A DNA stretch of 64,000 bases from Megaustenia siamemsis (taxonomy: Eukaryota; Mollusca; Gastropoda; Stylommatophora; Ariophantidae), in NCBI GenBank assembly GCA_032433765.1, contig JAVIAB010000092.1, positions 101,762,564 to 101,826,563 on the forward strand, in the 5' to 3' direction. A program made the position numbers and the translations under genes. The notes below the pieces were generated by a model, which saw only the letters and a list, made by a program, of their open reading frames with translations, was not told the origin of the DNA and ran no database searches. Positions 1-10,810 of the stretch are shown piece by piece (position 1 is the first letter of the stretch; each line of letters opens with the position of its first letter).

Positions 1-400
1 ACTTGTACATATATTATCAGCCACTTTAGTCTTGGTCTGGCCCTGCGTTGCCTACCTTGTACCTTCCTTCCAAGGTAACATTTAGGATGTCTCTTCACAT
101 GTCCATGAAACTTCAGTTATCTTTTTTCGAATTGTGTTAAATAGTTCTGTTTACATATCCAGGTGATTCAGAATTTTCTTGTTTGTATTTTTTTCCCTTC
201 CACCTAATTGTACCCATTTTGTTTTAATAGATCCACATTACAAAGGCTTCAATTATTTTCTGCTTTGTTTTCTTATTTAATTATCCATGTTTCTTCGTCA
301 TACAGGAAGATTGAGTAAAAACAGCAATTTGCAATTCGTAGTTTTAGTTCTGATAAGTGAAACGTATGTGAACATTATAAAAGCGTTCTATTCAGATTCA
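1..400 (-). mobile_element. LINE 3' fragment, cut by window start
   Basis: The reverse strand resembles the LINE piece at 62122-62795: both share the blocks around 'agtcttggtctg' (about 29-41) and 'ccatgtttct' (about 285-295). It is the C-terminal part of a reverse-transcriptase polyprotein with many stops, so it is dead. The 3' end lies outside the window. The element orientation is inferred from the better preserved relative. Confidence 0.5.
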
Positions 401-484
401 GTTTGCTATGTGAGAACAAAAACTGGTAACAGTGACTGGAAAACTGGTGACAGTGACTGGTCCCAGTAAAAAAAGTGTGAGAAA

Positions 485-1290
485 TTGATGCTTCTTGTCA
501 CCTCTTTTATTCGGAATTGCAATTGATTCTGCATTTTGATTGGGCATGTGAAAATCCATAGAAGACAGACAGTTAGGCATTCAATACAATTTATAATAAG
601 CTCATGAAAAGTCTCGACTTTGCAAACGACGTGGCACTCTTGAGCTCAACACAACCTGATGCTCAAGAAAAAACATAATGACTCCACAACATTTCTGGTC
701 ATGCAGGCTTCGAGATCACCACGACCAAAATGAAAAGTTCTGGATATTATCAACATACTATAGGCAGTTATAAGTAATAGCGACATCTTGCATGAGGTCA
801 GTGACTAAAGTGAGTCTTTGAAATACTCTAGGAAAACAAGCGCACAATCTATCTTGGGTAACTTCAAGAGAAGATAAAATGCTAAAATAGCGTCTTTCAT
901 AAAACAATTAATTAATTGCCTTTGAATACAGATGTCTTTGTAGGATCTCAAACATTAGTTGAACAGAATACATTTCAAACTAACAGATAAGAAGAAAAGA
1001 GGCGAATCTGAACAAGAATACGTGTCGAGCTTTATAAGAGGAATATACTGGAAATACAATGATCATGTGCTGCGAATGAATGAAGGAAGACTTCCCCACA
1101 AGATATTAATGTTAAAGCCATCTGGTAAGAGAAAACAAGGCAGACGCACAGAATCGCTACGCAGAACAATCATTGGGGAAGGCTCAACCATGGAACTAAG
1201 ATACATTCAGCAACCACAAGAACTAGCAGCAAGTCGTCAATCGTGGAAAACTATGACTTGTGCCATCTTTCGACCGAGAAGAAAACGAAT
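485..1290 (+). pseudogene. Degenerate LINE reverse transcriptase, C-terminal part
   Basis: Translation in changing frames gives an RT motif-B-like LLSPLLFGIAI near 485-520, then LDFANDVALLS near 612-645, which is the position of the catalytic F-A-D-D box, and a C-terminal tail (VLRMNEGRLPHKIL, about 1067-1110) typical of LINE proteins. The first Asp of the FADD box is Asn here, and several stops and frameshifts separate the blocks. A 136-codon open stretch (959-1369) covers only the tail. The 5' part (endonuclease, RT fingers) is absent. It belongs to a LINE lineage different from the 5894 and 14663 copies. Function is lost; the reading as LINE is firm, the exact limits are not. Confidence 0.6.
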
Positions 1291-1839
1291 GAAAAAAAAA
1301 AGCTTAATGATGGGGAGGGTGGTTTCTACGATATTATCATTATCTATGGTTTCTTACTGCCGAGGCTGAGACCTTTCATGCTGATTTATCTCACTATTAT
1401 GCTGCTATATCGCACATTGACTCACAGTTGGTGTGTTGACAATATAGTTGGTTAGAGAGAAAACCATGTTACACTTGATTTCATAGGATTGACTAGCGTC
1501 CCTGCCACACAAAACCACATGATTAATCGGTCGAGTTCTGTTTGCAGTTCTTTCTCTCGGTCTTTACTCTGACGGGACACCAAATTATCGTTGGCATAAA
1601 ACATTGCCCTCTCCGGACCGGCGATCTGCTCGCTTGTCATGCTCACAGCGTAGGCAGTGAAGAACAGGGATGATGTGTGTCGGGTCTAATTGTATCGCTG
1701 TTGCTTCAGAGATCCACGTGACTCATTTCAAAACCACTTTTTGCTTGAAAATGGCAGCAGTTAAGAATGAACGTGTTGATATTGCGCTGAAGAAACTGAA
1801 TCGTCAAGAAAATAAAGGAATTCTATTGTACGTGTCCTC
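1290..1839. other. Unassigned stretch
   Basis: No recognised domain or repeat. A short open stretch at 1750-1900 begins MAAVKNERVDIALKKLNRQ but runs into the X fragment at 1851, so it has no independent support. Confidence 0.3.
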
Positions 1840-1850
1840 GAGGTTGATTA

Positions 1851-2176
1851 TGGTTATGGTTATGGAAGGCCCCCGTATCACTGCAAACGAAAATCCATAA
1901 TTACGCAACCGCCCGTGCCAGTGGAATCATCCGAATTAATATCTCATCTCCTGAACAAAGAAAGGTAGCTGCAGTCCCCATCAAAGTAGTCTCAGCACAT
2001 GCCAAAAGACATAAGGCGAAACCGCACAGAAAGTGAATACAGCCATCTGTTCCCCGTCATGCGACATCATCATTCATCGTAAGCAATCGGAATATCCAGG
2101 CACTATCAAAACGGATGAAACGCACAGCTCACTGTGTGCACATAGCATTTAACTCAGTAGCTCCTGCAACAAGCCG
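1851..2176 (-). mobile_element. X retroelement, 5'-truncated copy (326 bp)
   Basis: Reverse-complement match to the 3' third of the elements at 18449-20033 and 55228-56812. The 3' tail is a hexamer repeat, (CCATAA)n on the minus strand, seen here as 'ggttatggttatgg' at 1852-1865. It is flanked by a perfect 11-bp direct repeat GAGGTTGATTA at 1840-1850 and 2177-2187, which is the signature of target-primed retroposition with 5' truncation. No coding capacity. This copy shows that X has a defined 3' end and is mobile. Confidence 0.75.
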
Positions 2177-2187
2177 GAGGTTGATTA

Positions 2188-2700
2188 CAGTACAACAGCA
2201 CATGTCTCAAAATAGTGAAAAACCACACGCGCATCACTTTTACAAAAGGACAAAGCGATGTGACAGAGAGGATTGCTAAGACATATTCTGCAGAAACAAC
2301 TGATTTTACTGTGTGAACTGGGAGTGAAGACTGGCGTTGCTAACACAGAGCGATACTCTGGACGAATTAGAGGATTTGTCAACCAACATTGAAGTGGCAC
2401 AATTAGTCGCTGAGAGTTGATGGACATTTTAAAGAGAATATCGGAGTATCTATGGATGTGCCCAAAGCGTTGCGACGATGATCCTAATTTAATATAACGT
2501 AACACCAGATGTTTTATTAATTATCACTTGCATTCGTAGTTTCTTAATTGACTTTTTCACATTTATAATCACAATATTAATGTGACAATATTATTAAAAT
2601 TGCGATCTAATATAACCTAGAAGACAAATTTTGAAGGTTAAACGGATCGTGTCCCTCCTAAAAAAATCAAGGGAAGGAAAAAAAGAAAGAAAGAGTGAGA
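2188..2700. other. Unassigned stretch
   Basis: A 106-codon minus-strand open stretch (2185-2505) shows no recognisable motif, no plausible splice context and no second copy in the window. I see no other feature. Confidence 0.3.
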
Positions 2701-2736
2701 AATAAGTAATGAATTAAGGAAAGAAAGAAAGAAAAT

Positions 2737-2779
<43 letters not shown>
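2701..2779. repeat. (GAAA)n microsatellite
   Basis: Uninterrupted GAAA tetranucleotides from about 2733 to 2779, preceded by an imperfect purine-rich run. Confidence 0.9.
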
Positions 2780-2780
<1 letters not shown>

Positions 2781-3245
2781 CCATACATGAAAGGTACCCA
2801 GTAGCACTTTGACTAAAAGAGGTCAGCTACTCATAGCTGACTGTTCGCATTAAGATCAATGAATACAAATTGATCATAATCCTAATCAGTAGTAATAAAG
2901 ATTAACTTGAACTACGTATCAAATATCTCAATATATTGGACATTTTAAAATAAATTCAAATGTCTTAGATCGGCCATCTTTATAATTGGATTTTCTTTTT
3001 GATGTGATTAACGTTGTCACGTGTTTTGTAACGTGAAACACGGCGTTAGCAATAATATATATTATACAACCTTAAATAAACATTGTCCCCCGTTTAATAA
3101 AATAAATAATAAGCTCCATAAACGTGAATAAAAAGACTTGAAAGATGATATTAGACAGTCCACTTGTCACAAATAGATAATGGTAACTTTCCAAGGTAGC
3201 GTCTTCGCGTGAATTTAAACAACAAAGAAATTAATTAATTTGAAC
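2780..3245. other. Unassigned AT-rich stretch
   Basis: AT-rich sequence without open frames above 60 codons or recognised repeats. Confidence 0.3.
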
Positions 3246-3259
3246 CTGTCTTTAAATTG

Positions 3260-3517
3260 GGGAGCCGCGATAGCTCAGTGGTTAGTGAACTGGACTACAA
3301 AGGACAAGGGTAGGGTTCGATCCCAACCAACGGCTTCCGGGTTCACCCAGCCTTAAATGGGTACCGGATTTTTTTCTGGGAAAGTAAAGCGGCTCCGGTA
3401 ATACCGATCACATTACCCAAAAATCATGTGCTGAAGGTCTGTAAAATATATGGTCACTAACACCATATTCCCTATACGCCACTTGGCGTGACAGGCATAC
3501 TTTACTTTTTTACTTTA
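3260..3517 (+). mobile_element. SINE-A: tRNA-headed SINE with 14-bp target duplication
   Basis: Type copy of the commonest SINE here. The head folds like a tRNA: GGAGCCG pairs with CGGCTTC as an acceptor stem, TAGCTCAGTGGTTAG is a Pol III A box and GGTTCGATCCC a B box. The body (GGGTTCACCCAGCCTTAAATGG, ..., CGCCACTTGGCGTGAC) is shared by all copies and the 3' end is 'tactttactttttt'. A perfect 14-bp direct repeat CTGTCTTTAAATTG lies at 3246-3259 and 3518-3531. Such SINEs are transcribed by Pol III and moved by a partner LINE; the partner cannot be named because no LINE 3' end here matches the SINE tail by eye. Confidence 0.9.
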
Positions 3518-3849
3518 CTGTCTTTAAATTGAATTCTAAGGTTGTGTTTAAAAGCTATACAATCCCTCTGAGGTTAGTGATGTTTATTATATAAATAAAA
3601 TATTTCCATAACGACTTGAGCTAAGCCCGGACAGAAAAAAAATATTTGTACAAAGATCATTGGTTTAGTAGTTTATTGATACGTAGTAAATGTTGGGTAT
3701 CGAACGTAATTATCGCTCTTGTCCCTAGATCTCTATTCAGATTATTTATTGTGTCATTATTTGTGGAGATTTGTGATCATTTTTATAGGCTAGAAAGTGC
3801 CCGTTCTCTGAACGGTTAGGGTCATTATAGTAGCAGAGATGTAGTTTAG

Positions 3850-4290
3850 CCTGATAGACAAATGTAAGGATATAAAAGCAGCAATAAAATTTAGATTGAG
3901 CAATGATTGTTGAGGATATAGTGGAAGTAATTTTAAGATATAGTAGCAGGGACGTAATTGAAATTAGCAATCACTTGTTGGGGATATAGTAACAATTTAA
4001 TGGTATAGAAACAGGAATGTAATTACCATTAGCAATTACATGTTGAAGATATACTATAAGTAATTTAATGGTACAGTGGCAGGGATGTAATTACCATTAG
4101 CAATTACTTGTTGAAGATATACTATAAGTAATTTAATGGTACAGTAGCAGGGATGTAATTAAAATGAGCAAAATTTTCGTTGGGGGTATAGTAGCAGCAA
4201 TTTAGGGATATAGCAGCAAGGATGTAACTGGAATTAGCAAACACTTGTAGGGGGTATAGCAACAGAAATATAATTGAGATACCAGTTGTC
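3850..4290. repeat. ~68-bp tandem repeat, about six units
   Basis: The block 'gatatagtagcagggatgta' plus 'attagcaattacttgttg' recurs at spacings of 65-69 bp (the 'gcaa' landmark falls at 3899, 3967, 4032, 4100, 4168, 4237). Units are diverged at the ends and most alike in the middle (4030-4165). Confidence 0.8.
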
Positions 4291-4379
4291 CCGTGATGTC
4301 ATGCTTATACACAGACGCATAATGGACATGTATACTTGGATGCACGAAAGCCACACCATGCAGGGCGATGCGGTATCTC

Positions 4380-5210
4380 CAAGACGTTCTCACCATCGCA
4401 GATAGAACAACGATGTCTCGAGCACGTGATACTTCCGGGTCATTGCTGGTATAGAACCTCCTTTGCACAATGAGATTGGGAAGGAAAGATGCGGCAGGCT
4501 CAAAAAAGGAAAATCATAGATCGCGCGGATTGAGGACATTGTTCAACAGATTTGTCCACGGGGGGGGGGGGGGATATTGAGCCTGGGGAAGAGTGGATAC
4601 GGGTGTCAGGAGAGTACTCTACATTCGTTTCTGTTTACATCAAGCTTAACAGAGAATGCAGGCAACAAAAGCCTGTGGTTTAGGGAGCAGTAGTGCAGGC
4701 CTTCATCTATGATAATTCACCACTCATCTGAGGGTTCGACAGTCATCTACACTGATGGATCTGTTCTTCAGCCCAGTCGAAGCTCATGGGCTTTCACGGC
4801 CTATGTCAAGGGAAAAATGGTGAAGGAGGAGAGCGGTGCTTTCGCTGTAATTGCAAGTAGCATGACCATGGAGATCATGACAGTAACTAAAGCGTTGGTC
4901 TGGCTCGAAAGAGAAGCAATTACTCATATGTGTTTTCTGAGTGACCCATGACTATGCTCAGAAAGATCGAAGGGGGCTGGGTTCGAAAAGAATGATTGGT
5001 GTTAATAAAGAACTCAGGACTGACTTGGATCTGTTTCATATTGGACCCTGGACATTAGGGCGCGGAAAAAAAAGAACGAGCTGACAGCCTGGCTAGAAAA
5101 GCTCCTGTGGACGGCGGACAAGAAATCGAACGGGTTGACATTCTGAATGCACTGCTGGAGGTGGGGATGTATCCGCTGCCACTGCGCCTTTATTTAGTCA
5201 ACACACACTG
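4380..5210 (+). pseudogene. LINE RNase H domain, frameshifted
   Basis: RNase H-like domain of a LINE polyprotein. VIYTDGSV (about 4740-4763) supplies the first Asp, MTMEIM (about 4863-4880) the Glu, LSDP (about 4938-4950) the second Asp, and ERADSLAR (about 5078-5101) the last Asp, so all four catalytic acidic residues can still be seen. A one-base loss just after LSD creates an immediate TGA at 4949-4951, and the last motif lies in another frame. The upstream part (4380-4690) is too decayed to read as RT with confidence and holds a 14-G run at 4560. RNase H marks a LINE clade other than the endonuclease/RT types elsewhere in the window, which show none. Confidence 0.7.
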
Positions 5211-5427
5211 ATGGTATAAACTGATGATAACGTTGCTAGTGACGAGCCACGCTCCCCACTGGATACCAATCAATGTCCGCGTTGACGCTGGTCTCCGGCT
5301 GCACTTACTGTTGGCCTCCTCCCTGACAGCCTTGCTGGAAGGATGGACTCGTGATTTGCGTCATTGCCTGACTGCTTCTTACTTTATGGAACAGCAGCTC
5401 AAAACTGGCCATGAAACTAATGCTGAG

Positions 5428-5588
5428 CTTCCCCTTGTGATCCCTGTATAGCGGTACTTCGCGCTGTTTCACTGATGGACGGTCAGGCAGACATTGAACC
5501 CTAGACTTCTCCGCAACCCTACTGTTCGTTCTTCCCCTTGTGATCTCCGTATAGCGGTACTTCGTGCTGTTTCACTGATGGACGGCCA
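5428..5588. repeat. Tandem duplication, ~103-bp period
   Basis: 'cttccccttgtgatc' followed by 'gtatagcggtacttcg' and 'tgctgtttcactgatggacgg' occurs at about 5429-5483 and again at 5532-5586 with few differences. It probably belongs to the 3' region of the RNase H LINE. Confidence 0.7.
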
Positions 5589-5669
5589 TGCATATTACAG
5601 TAATATATAACTAAACTGCTGACAAATCATCATTACATGCTACCAACAGTCTGTCAAAACCCTACAAGG

Positions 5670-5670
<1 letters not shown>

Positions 5671-5722
<52 letters not shown>
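5671..5722. repeat. (TA)n microsatellite
   Basis: About 26 uninterrupted TA dinucleotides. Confidence 0.95.
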
Positions 5723-5724
<2 letters not shown>

Positions 5725-5893
5725 TCATATTTAGTGCTACAGAATCTATTGTTTTCAATGATGACCATATTAATAAGAAAAAATATTAAAATGTGCTGAT
5801 GATTAAAACAAACATTTGGACACTAACACTACATACGCTATAGTCGTACGCTGGGAAGCAAATCGAGTTCTTTCATGTTTGTATATACAGTTT

Positions 5894-6761
5894 ACTATCC
5901 CCCCTACTGTTTATAACATACATGCACCATATAAGCTAGCCAACCCATCAGAGACAGAGGAGGTCAACGAGCTACTATTTGCAGACGATCAGGCACTAAT
6001 ACACGAAACAATAGAAGACCTACAAGAACACCTAAACAAACTCAACATCTCAGGCACAAAATACAACATGAAAATCAACATCAACAAAACAGAAGTCATG
6101 AACGTCGCCAAAAATAAACAGAACATCAACATAACTTTAGAAGGCAGACAACTAAAACAAGTAGAGGAATTCAAATACCTAGGAAGTCTAATGACAAACG
6201 ATAATTCTCAAACGGCAGAGATAGAATCAAGATACAACAAAGCTTGTGAAATCATCGGACAGTTATCACCACTATTGTCCAACAAGGAAATACTCTGGAG
6301 GCAAAACGAGCACTATATACAATACAATATTCATCCCAAAGTTGTGCTACCAATGCCAGACATGGACCCTAGATGCAAGAACAATAAGAAAAATAACCTC
6401 TACAGAGATGAAATGTGTTAGACGAATGACATGAAACAGTCTGAGAGACAAGATCAGAAATGAAGAACTGAGAAAAAAGCTAGGAATAGCCCCCGCCATA
6501 GAATATATAAGGAAACAACAGATAAAATGGTTTGGCCACGTGACAGGGCATAAAGATCAAAACACACAACACAACGAGCCTTCAACAAACGTTGTGAGAA
6601 CACCAGACCCAAGGATCGACCACGAAAATGAAGGGTCGATGGAATATTAGAAGCTCTAGGAAACATAACAGTAGCATAGGCGAAGAGAAGAGCAAAAGAC
6701 CGCAAATTATATCTCCCCTTGACGCTGAAAGGGAAATGAGGAAGGAAAGAAGAAGAAGAAG
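5894..6761 (+). mobile_element. LINE type 1 (RTE-like), 5'-truncated copy with 11-bp target duplication
   Basis: The copy begins inside the RT domain just before motif C. LLFADDQALI (about 5965-5995) keeps the FADD catalytic pair. EFKYLGSL (about 6166-6190) and a C-terminal region with WTLDARTIRK and MKCVRRMT follow. It ends in the tail 'ggaaatgaggaaggaaagaagaagaag'. The flanking repeat ATATACAGTTT at 5883-5893 and 6762-6772 is perfect. The reading frame stays open to about 6290, then shifts. It is the same family as the copies at 11703, 17599, 41748, 50312, 54990 and 57617. The RTE-like label rests on RT motif style and the simple-repeat tail and is inference. Confidence 0.85.
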
Positions 6762-6772
6762 ATATACAGTTT

Positions 6773-6962
6773 GGGTTATCATCTTAACAACATGAAACTA
6801 TTATAATGCTCTGATCTATGTTTTAGTAACAGGAAGCTAGCAAAATAGTTCACGAGATCGAAGTGGCAAATGTTCTATTATACTCTATCTAGCATCATCT
6901 TTGTCTGTTATTTGCTGTAAAATTGCTATCGTTTCCGAGACATTCTGCATTACTTATTTTAT
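6773..6962. other. Unassigned short stretch
   Basis: AT-rich sequence between two LINE pieces; nothing recognised. Confidence 0.3.
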
Positions 6963-7480
6963 TAACAGCATCTGTTTAGTGTACACACAACCATTACATG
7001 AGACGTATACGTCACTTCATCTGGGAATAGAATGCAGTAATAATACAAAACAGTGAGAGCTGCGTAACTCATCATCAAGTCGCATGTCCTTTGCAGAACG
7101 GTGCATTCAGCACTGCCGATCTCAAAGAATCTGTCTCTAGCTAGATCTCCCAGTTCTTCCACTGTTTCTAGGTCTCTTTGAGTGTCGAAGCAACCTTCTT
7201 CTTGGGTTTCCCCTGACGCGTCGTCCAGAAATCGTGCCTTCAATTATATTTTTCCATAGTATTTTAGTTTCATCTGTTGAATGGTGTTTATAATAAATTT
7301 CTTTTAATGTTTAAATTGTTTAATGTCTTCATTTCTCTTTTTCATTATCCAAGTTATCTTAATGACTTTTTTCTGTCGCATTTTCTTTCGAAAGAATCAT
7401 TATTTTTCCTTGAAGTTTACGACTTTGTCCCTATTCACAATGAAGGATTGCTATCGGGAAGATACATGTCTCAGTAATTT
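6963..7480 (-). pseudogene. LINE C-terminal fragment (same family as 26110)
   Basis: On the minus strand 'ttaagataacttggataatg' (rc of about 7338-7357) matches 26496-26515 of the plus-strand LINE at 26110-26720, and a following block reads like a LINE C-terminal tail (GTISGRRVRGNPRRR). A 93-codon open stretch (6962-7243) is the wrong frame for most of it. Stops and frameshifts throughout. Confidence 0.5.
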
Positions 7481-7559
7481 TAATTCTACTGCCTTGCAGG
7501 TGTTGTGCCACATGTTTATCATGGCGTTAATTATTGTGTTGTTATTGCTAATCTTCTTT

Positions 7560-7940
7560 TGATCTCTTTCCGAGAGTCTCAATTGTTAGTTACTACAGAT
7601 TCCAGATATTCATAGTTTGTTACAATTTCAATTTTCTCCGGAACAGAAGTACTACTAAGATGTCGTCAGAATTTCATGTTCATTTCTTGATGGCCATTGT
7701 GGTCTAATTCAACTTAAAAGACTTTGTCTGATATTGAACGGATCATGCATTGCCAAGAAGTAAGCAAAACCACCAAGGCAACAACCGTGCTTTCTGTGTT
7801 TATTCAGTTCATACACTGAGCAGATCTTAACAGACATTGAAATGTCAGCTTTAAGCACCAATGGGTGCTTAATAAAATAAGATATGCCCAGACACATGTT
7901 GCACTACTAGGAGAAAGTCCAGGAGGAGAACTGCAACGAC
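7560..7940. other. Unassigned stretch before the DNA transposon
   Basis: No recognised motif; ends at the TA target of the element that starts at 7943. Confidence 0.3.
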
Positions 7941-7942
7941 TA

Positions 7943-8024
7943 TAGCTTGTTTCATAACTCGTGCCCAACTTTAAAAATCGATAGCTTTTTAACCGCTTGT
8001 TGTAAGTTGTTCAAAATTTGCATG
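7943..8024 (+). repeat. Left terminal inverted repeat
   Basis: Pairs with 9975-10054 with about 75-80% identity by eye. The best conserved block is CGTGCCCAACTT. Outer neighbour is TA at 7941-7942. Confidence 0.85.
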
Positions 8025-8200
8025 TAAAGTTATAATGATTAGAACCCATCAGGGAATTAATTTCATTAAAAAAAACATTTGTTTATTATTGTTGCTTATT
8101 TGATTTATATAAATTTTTAGCGACCCATTGATGTAGTCAAAACTTAATGTTTACAGTATTTTAAGTTAAAAATAGCGATTAAAAATTCATACACGGTAAA

Positions 8201-9604
8201 ATGTACGTGTTTGCAGGCTTTTACTGTGGTTTTTTGACACAATTAGACACTTGTAAAAAACACGAGAAATTGTGTGTTCCATTTCCGTTCATTCATAGGT
8301 ATAGACGTGGAACGATAACATTTATCATGAGTCTTAAAATGAAATTCTGCAGTTTACAAAACATCGCAATAAAAATGTTTGACTATTTTTGCAAAGAGGC
8401 TAAACGAGGACGATTATTTCATTCTTTAGAAAACCCTGAGAATAGGACAACACACATTTTGGATGTATCTAAACGGTCATTTAATCGCTGGATTCAAGCA
8501 CGTGACCGTCAATGTTCCAAATATACAAAATCACAAGGAAGAGCAAAAATTTTGGATAATTTCGACAGTGAACTTATTAGAAGTGAAATTCGCAAAATGT
8601 TGGGTTTGAATGAAACTGTTACAATAAGAAAATTAAAAGTATCGCTGAAAAAGAACAACAGTATTGAAATATCAAAGTCTACATTATGGAGGAATGTGAG
8701 AGCTGCAGGCTTTACATTCAGAAAATAAATATTCCAATGGACGAAACATCATCTGTGAGAAGCCACATATAGTAGTCATGAGAAGCAAGTACTTACGTGA
8801 AGTAAAAGAGGTGCGCAAGCAAGGTTATGTGTGTACTTGGATGAAACATGGATCAATGCTCACCACACTAACCAAAGGGAATGGCAGTCATCAGATGGAA
8901 AGATTAAGAGATTAATACCTAGCAGCAAAGGACAGCGCTTGATAATTGCTCATGCAGGTAGTCGACAACATGGACTAATACAGAATGCAGAGCTCATTTT
9001 TCTTTCAAAATCCATAGACAATCGGGATTATCACTCTGAGATGAATGGTCACATATTTAGACATTGGATTGAAAATTCTGTTCTCCCATCACTAGATCGA
9101 CCATCTTGCCTAATAATGGACAATGCAGCGTACCACAACATTGTTGCACTTGAAGATAAAGTCCCGACGTCATCCAGTACAAAAGATGCTATTAAGATAT
9201 GGCTCACAAAGGAGCACATACAATTTAATAACATGTACTTAAAACCTGAATTACTATCTCTAGTAAAGCAAAAACAAAGGACAAAGATTTTTCAAATAGA
9301 TAAGATTATCCAAGAGCACGGTCATATAAGTTTGAGGCTGCCACCTTACCATGCTCATTTAAATCCAATAGCACTAATCTGGGCAAAATTAAAAGGACAA
9401 GTGGCAGATGAAAATACAACATTCAAAATATGCGATGTAAAGACTCTTGCTAATCTCGCTTTATTAAATATAGACAAAGATTATTGGGCTAAATGTGAAG
9501 ACCACGTCTTAAAACAGGAAGAGGAATATTGGAAAAATGATGGTTTGTGGAATGTTCAACCCCAAACAGTTATTAATCTTTTAGACTCGTCTGATTCAGA
9601 ATGA
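8201..9604 (+). pseudogene. Sailor-like transposase, two frameshifts and lost catalytic Glu
   Basis: The N-terminal half (open from 8201, best ATG perhaps 8330) has the helix-turn-helix style of IS630/Tc1 transposases, with KRSFNRWIQ and ISKSTLWRNVRAAGFTFRK. The C-terminal half (8831-9604) has YLDETW (first Asp), IMDNAAYH (second Asp) and LPPYHAHLNPIALIW, where family members read LNPIE; the third catalytic residue is Ala here. Both halves lie in one frame, but the joining stretch (about 8730-8828, CEKPHIVVMRSKYLREV) is in another, so there is a slip in the A-run at 8721-8729 and a second near 8826-8833. The protein ends with an acidic LLDSSDSE. DDE enzymes need all three acidic residues, so this copy could not act even if the frame were intact. 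Confidence 0.85.
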
Positions 9605-9974
9605 AAGTATATAGCCCCCACAATGTTGGCCCCTATATTACCTTAAATTAGTTCAACAAACGGTCCTTATCAGGACCACACAACTATGAAAATTGGACAT
9701 ACAGGTATACCTTGATATTATCGTCCGTCCTCGAACTGAGAAGACAATAATTCTCTTGGTGTTTTGTCTTATTAGGTTATTTCCCCATTACGGCAACGCC
9801 TTTACCTAGTGAAAATTAATCATAGACCAGCAACTACGGTAATTTCTATTATTTAGGGGTTCACAATTTACAATTTTGACAAACATCAAAGAAATTCGCC
9901 GCTTTAAGAAAACTGCAGCTGCAAGATATTTGTTAAATATACATTTAAAGGGTCTTTTGCATTCTAATAACATT

Positions 9975-10054
9975 TGGAAAATTTCAACAGTTTTTAACAA
10001 ACGGTTACTGAGTAATAGCGTTTTGAAGTTGGGCACGTGATTTGAAACGAGCTA
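9975..10054 (-). repeat. Right terminal inverted repeat
   Basis: Reverse complement begins TAGCTCGTTTCAAATCACGT and aligns with 7943-8024. Outer neighbour is TA at 10055-10056. Confidence 0.85.
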
Positions 10055-10056
10055 TA

Positions 10057-10439
10057 GTTAGAGAAATAATGTTCAAATGCCAACAAAGGGGGCGCGAACT
10101 GTTCTTTTCAAATCTGTGCTTTCTTCATGACGTTACCTGCCCCTGGTCTCACGCTATTGAAATCCGGTGTATCCCTTGGATAGCGACAAGAAATAGGAGT
10201 CTCCGTGTTTATAATGGCGCGCTTTAATGAAATCTTTGTAGTTAAATGTAGAAAAGTGTAAACCAAAAAATGGCCGCTGTTCGAACTAAAAATAGTGCTA
10301 ATTAAAATAAATATTTCAAAACCGAAGACGGATGTTTCGACAGAAAGGCGCAGATAGCGCGGCATCCAGTGAACTAACGACACATGGCATCTGTGCCCAC
10401 ATCACGGGTGAACACTCAGAGGAATACGTTTTTAAAAGT
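10057..10439. other. Unassigned stretch
   Basis: A 91-codon minus-strand open stretch (10108-10383) has no recognised motif or second copy. Nothing else seen. Confidence 0.3.
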
Positions 10440-10745
10440 AGGAATAATATTGTGGTTAAATCGGCTCAACATTTGAGTATGGGGCTGAATCATTGACACT
10501 AAATAAGGAAACAAAAGTGAAAATTAAAACTAATGAAATGAGGATTTATAAAAGAATGGAAAGAATTGAGTGGATAGAGAGGAAAACATATAAATAAGTT
10601 ATGAAAGAGATGACAATAAGTAACGAACTACTTTATACAAACTCGAACAAGAGAAATACAATTTGTTGGACACATAAAGAGACGTAATAACTTTCTAAAA
10701 ATCTCATTGGAATGGAAAATATATATATAAGTTAACAAGTTTGAG
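10440..10745 (+). pseudogene. Degenerate LINE C-terminal fragment
   Basis: Translates in pieces to FEYGAESLTLNKETK and MRIYKRMERIEWIER, the post-RT block that in LINE proteins reads roughly YGaEtWtl...rr.LrIsWtdr. Stop codons and an AT-rich decay prevent a full reading. Related to the 26110 and 6963 pieces. Confidence 0.5.
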
Positions 10746-10810
10746 ACAGACAAATAAATAATAAATGTTGATAACATTAATAGGTTGCACGAGAACATGC
10801 AACAGCTTAT

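Larger units (their letters stand above)
7943..10054 (+). mobile_element. Tc1/mariner-superfamily transposon, Sailor-like (DD82E-type), 2.1 kb
   Basis: The ends are imperfect inverted repeats of about 80 bp (7943-8024 and 9975-10054): TAGCTTGTTTCATAACTCGT on the left against TAGCTCGTTTCAAATCACGT from the right, continuing through GTGCCCAACTT. Each end abuts a TA dinucleotide (7941-7942 and 10055-10056), the target duplication expected for this superfamily. A transposase pseudogene fills the middle. The spacing between the second Asp and the position of the third acidic residue is 83 residues, close to the DD82E signature published for the Sailor group; that name is inferred from spacing only. 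The copy is intact end to end but its transposase is dead. Confidence 0.85.

Noticed and set aside
421..468. ACTGG/GTGACAGTG short repeats as a regulatory array
   Set aside because: Only two imperfect units; nothing beyond chance.
3260..3340. Functional tRNA gene at the SINE-A head
   Set aside because: A and B boxes are good, but the same 250-bp body follows in all copies and target duplications enclose the whole, so it is a SINE.
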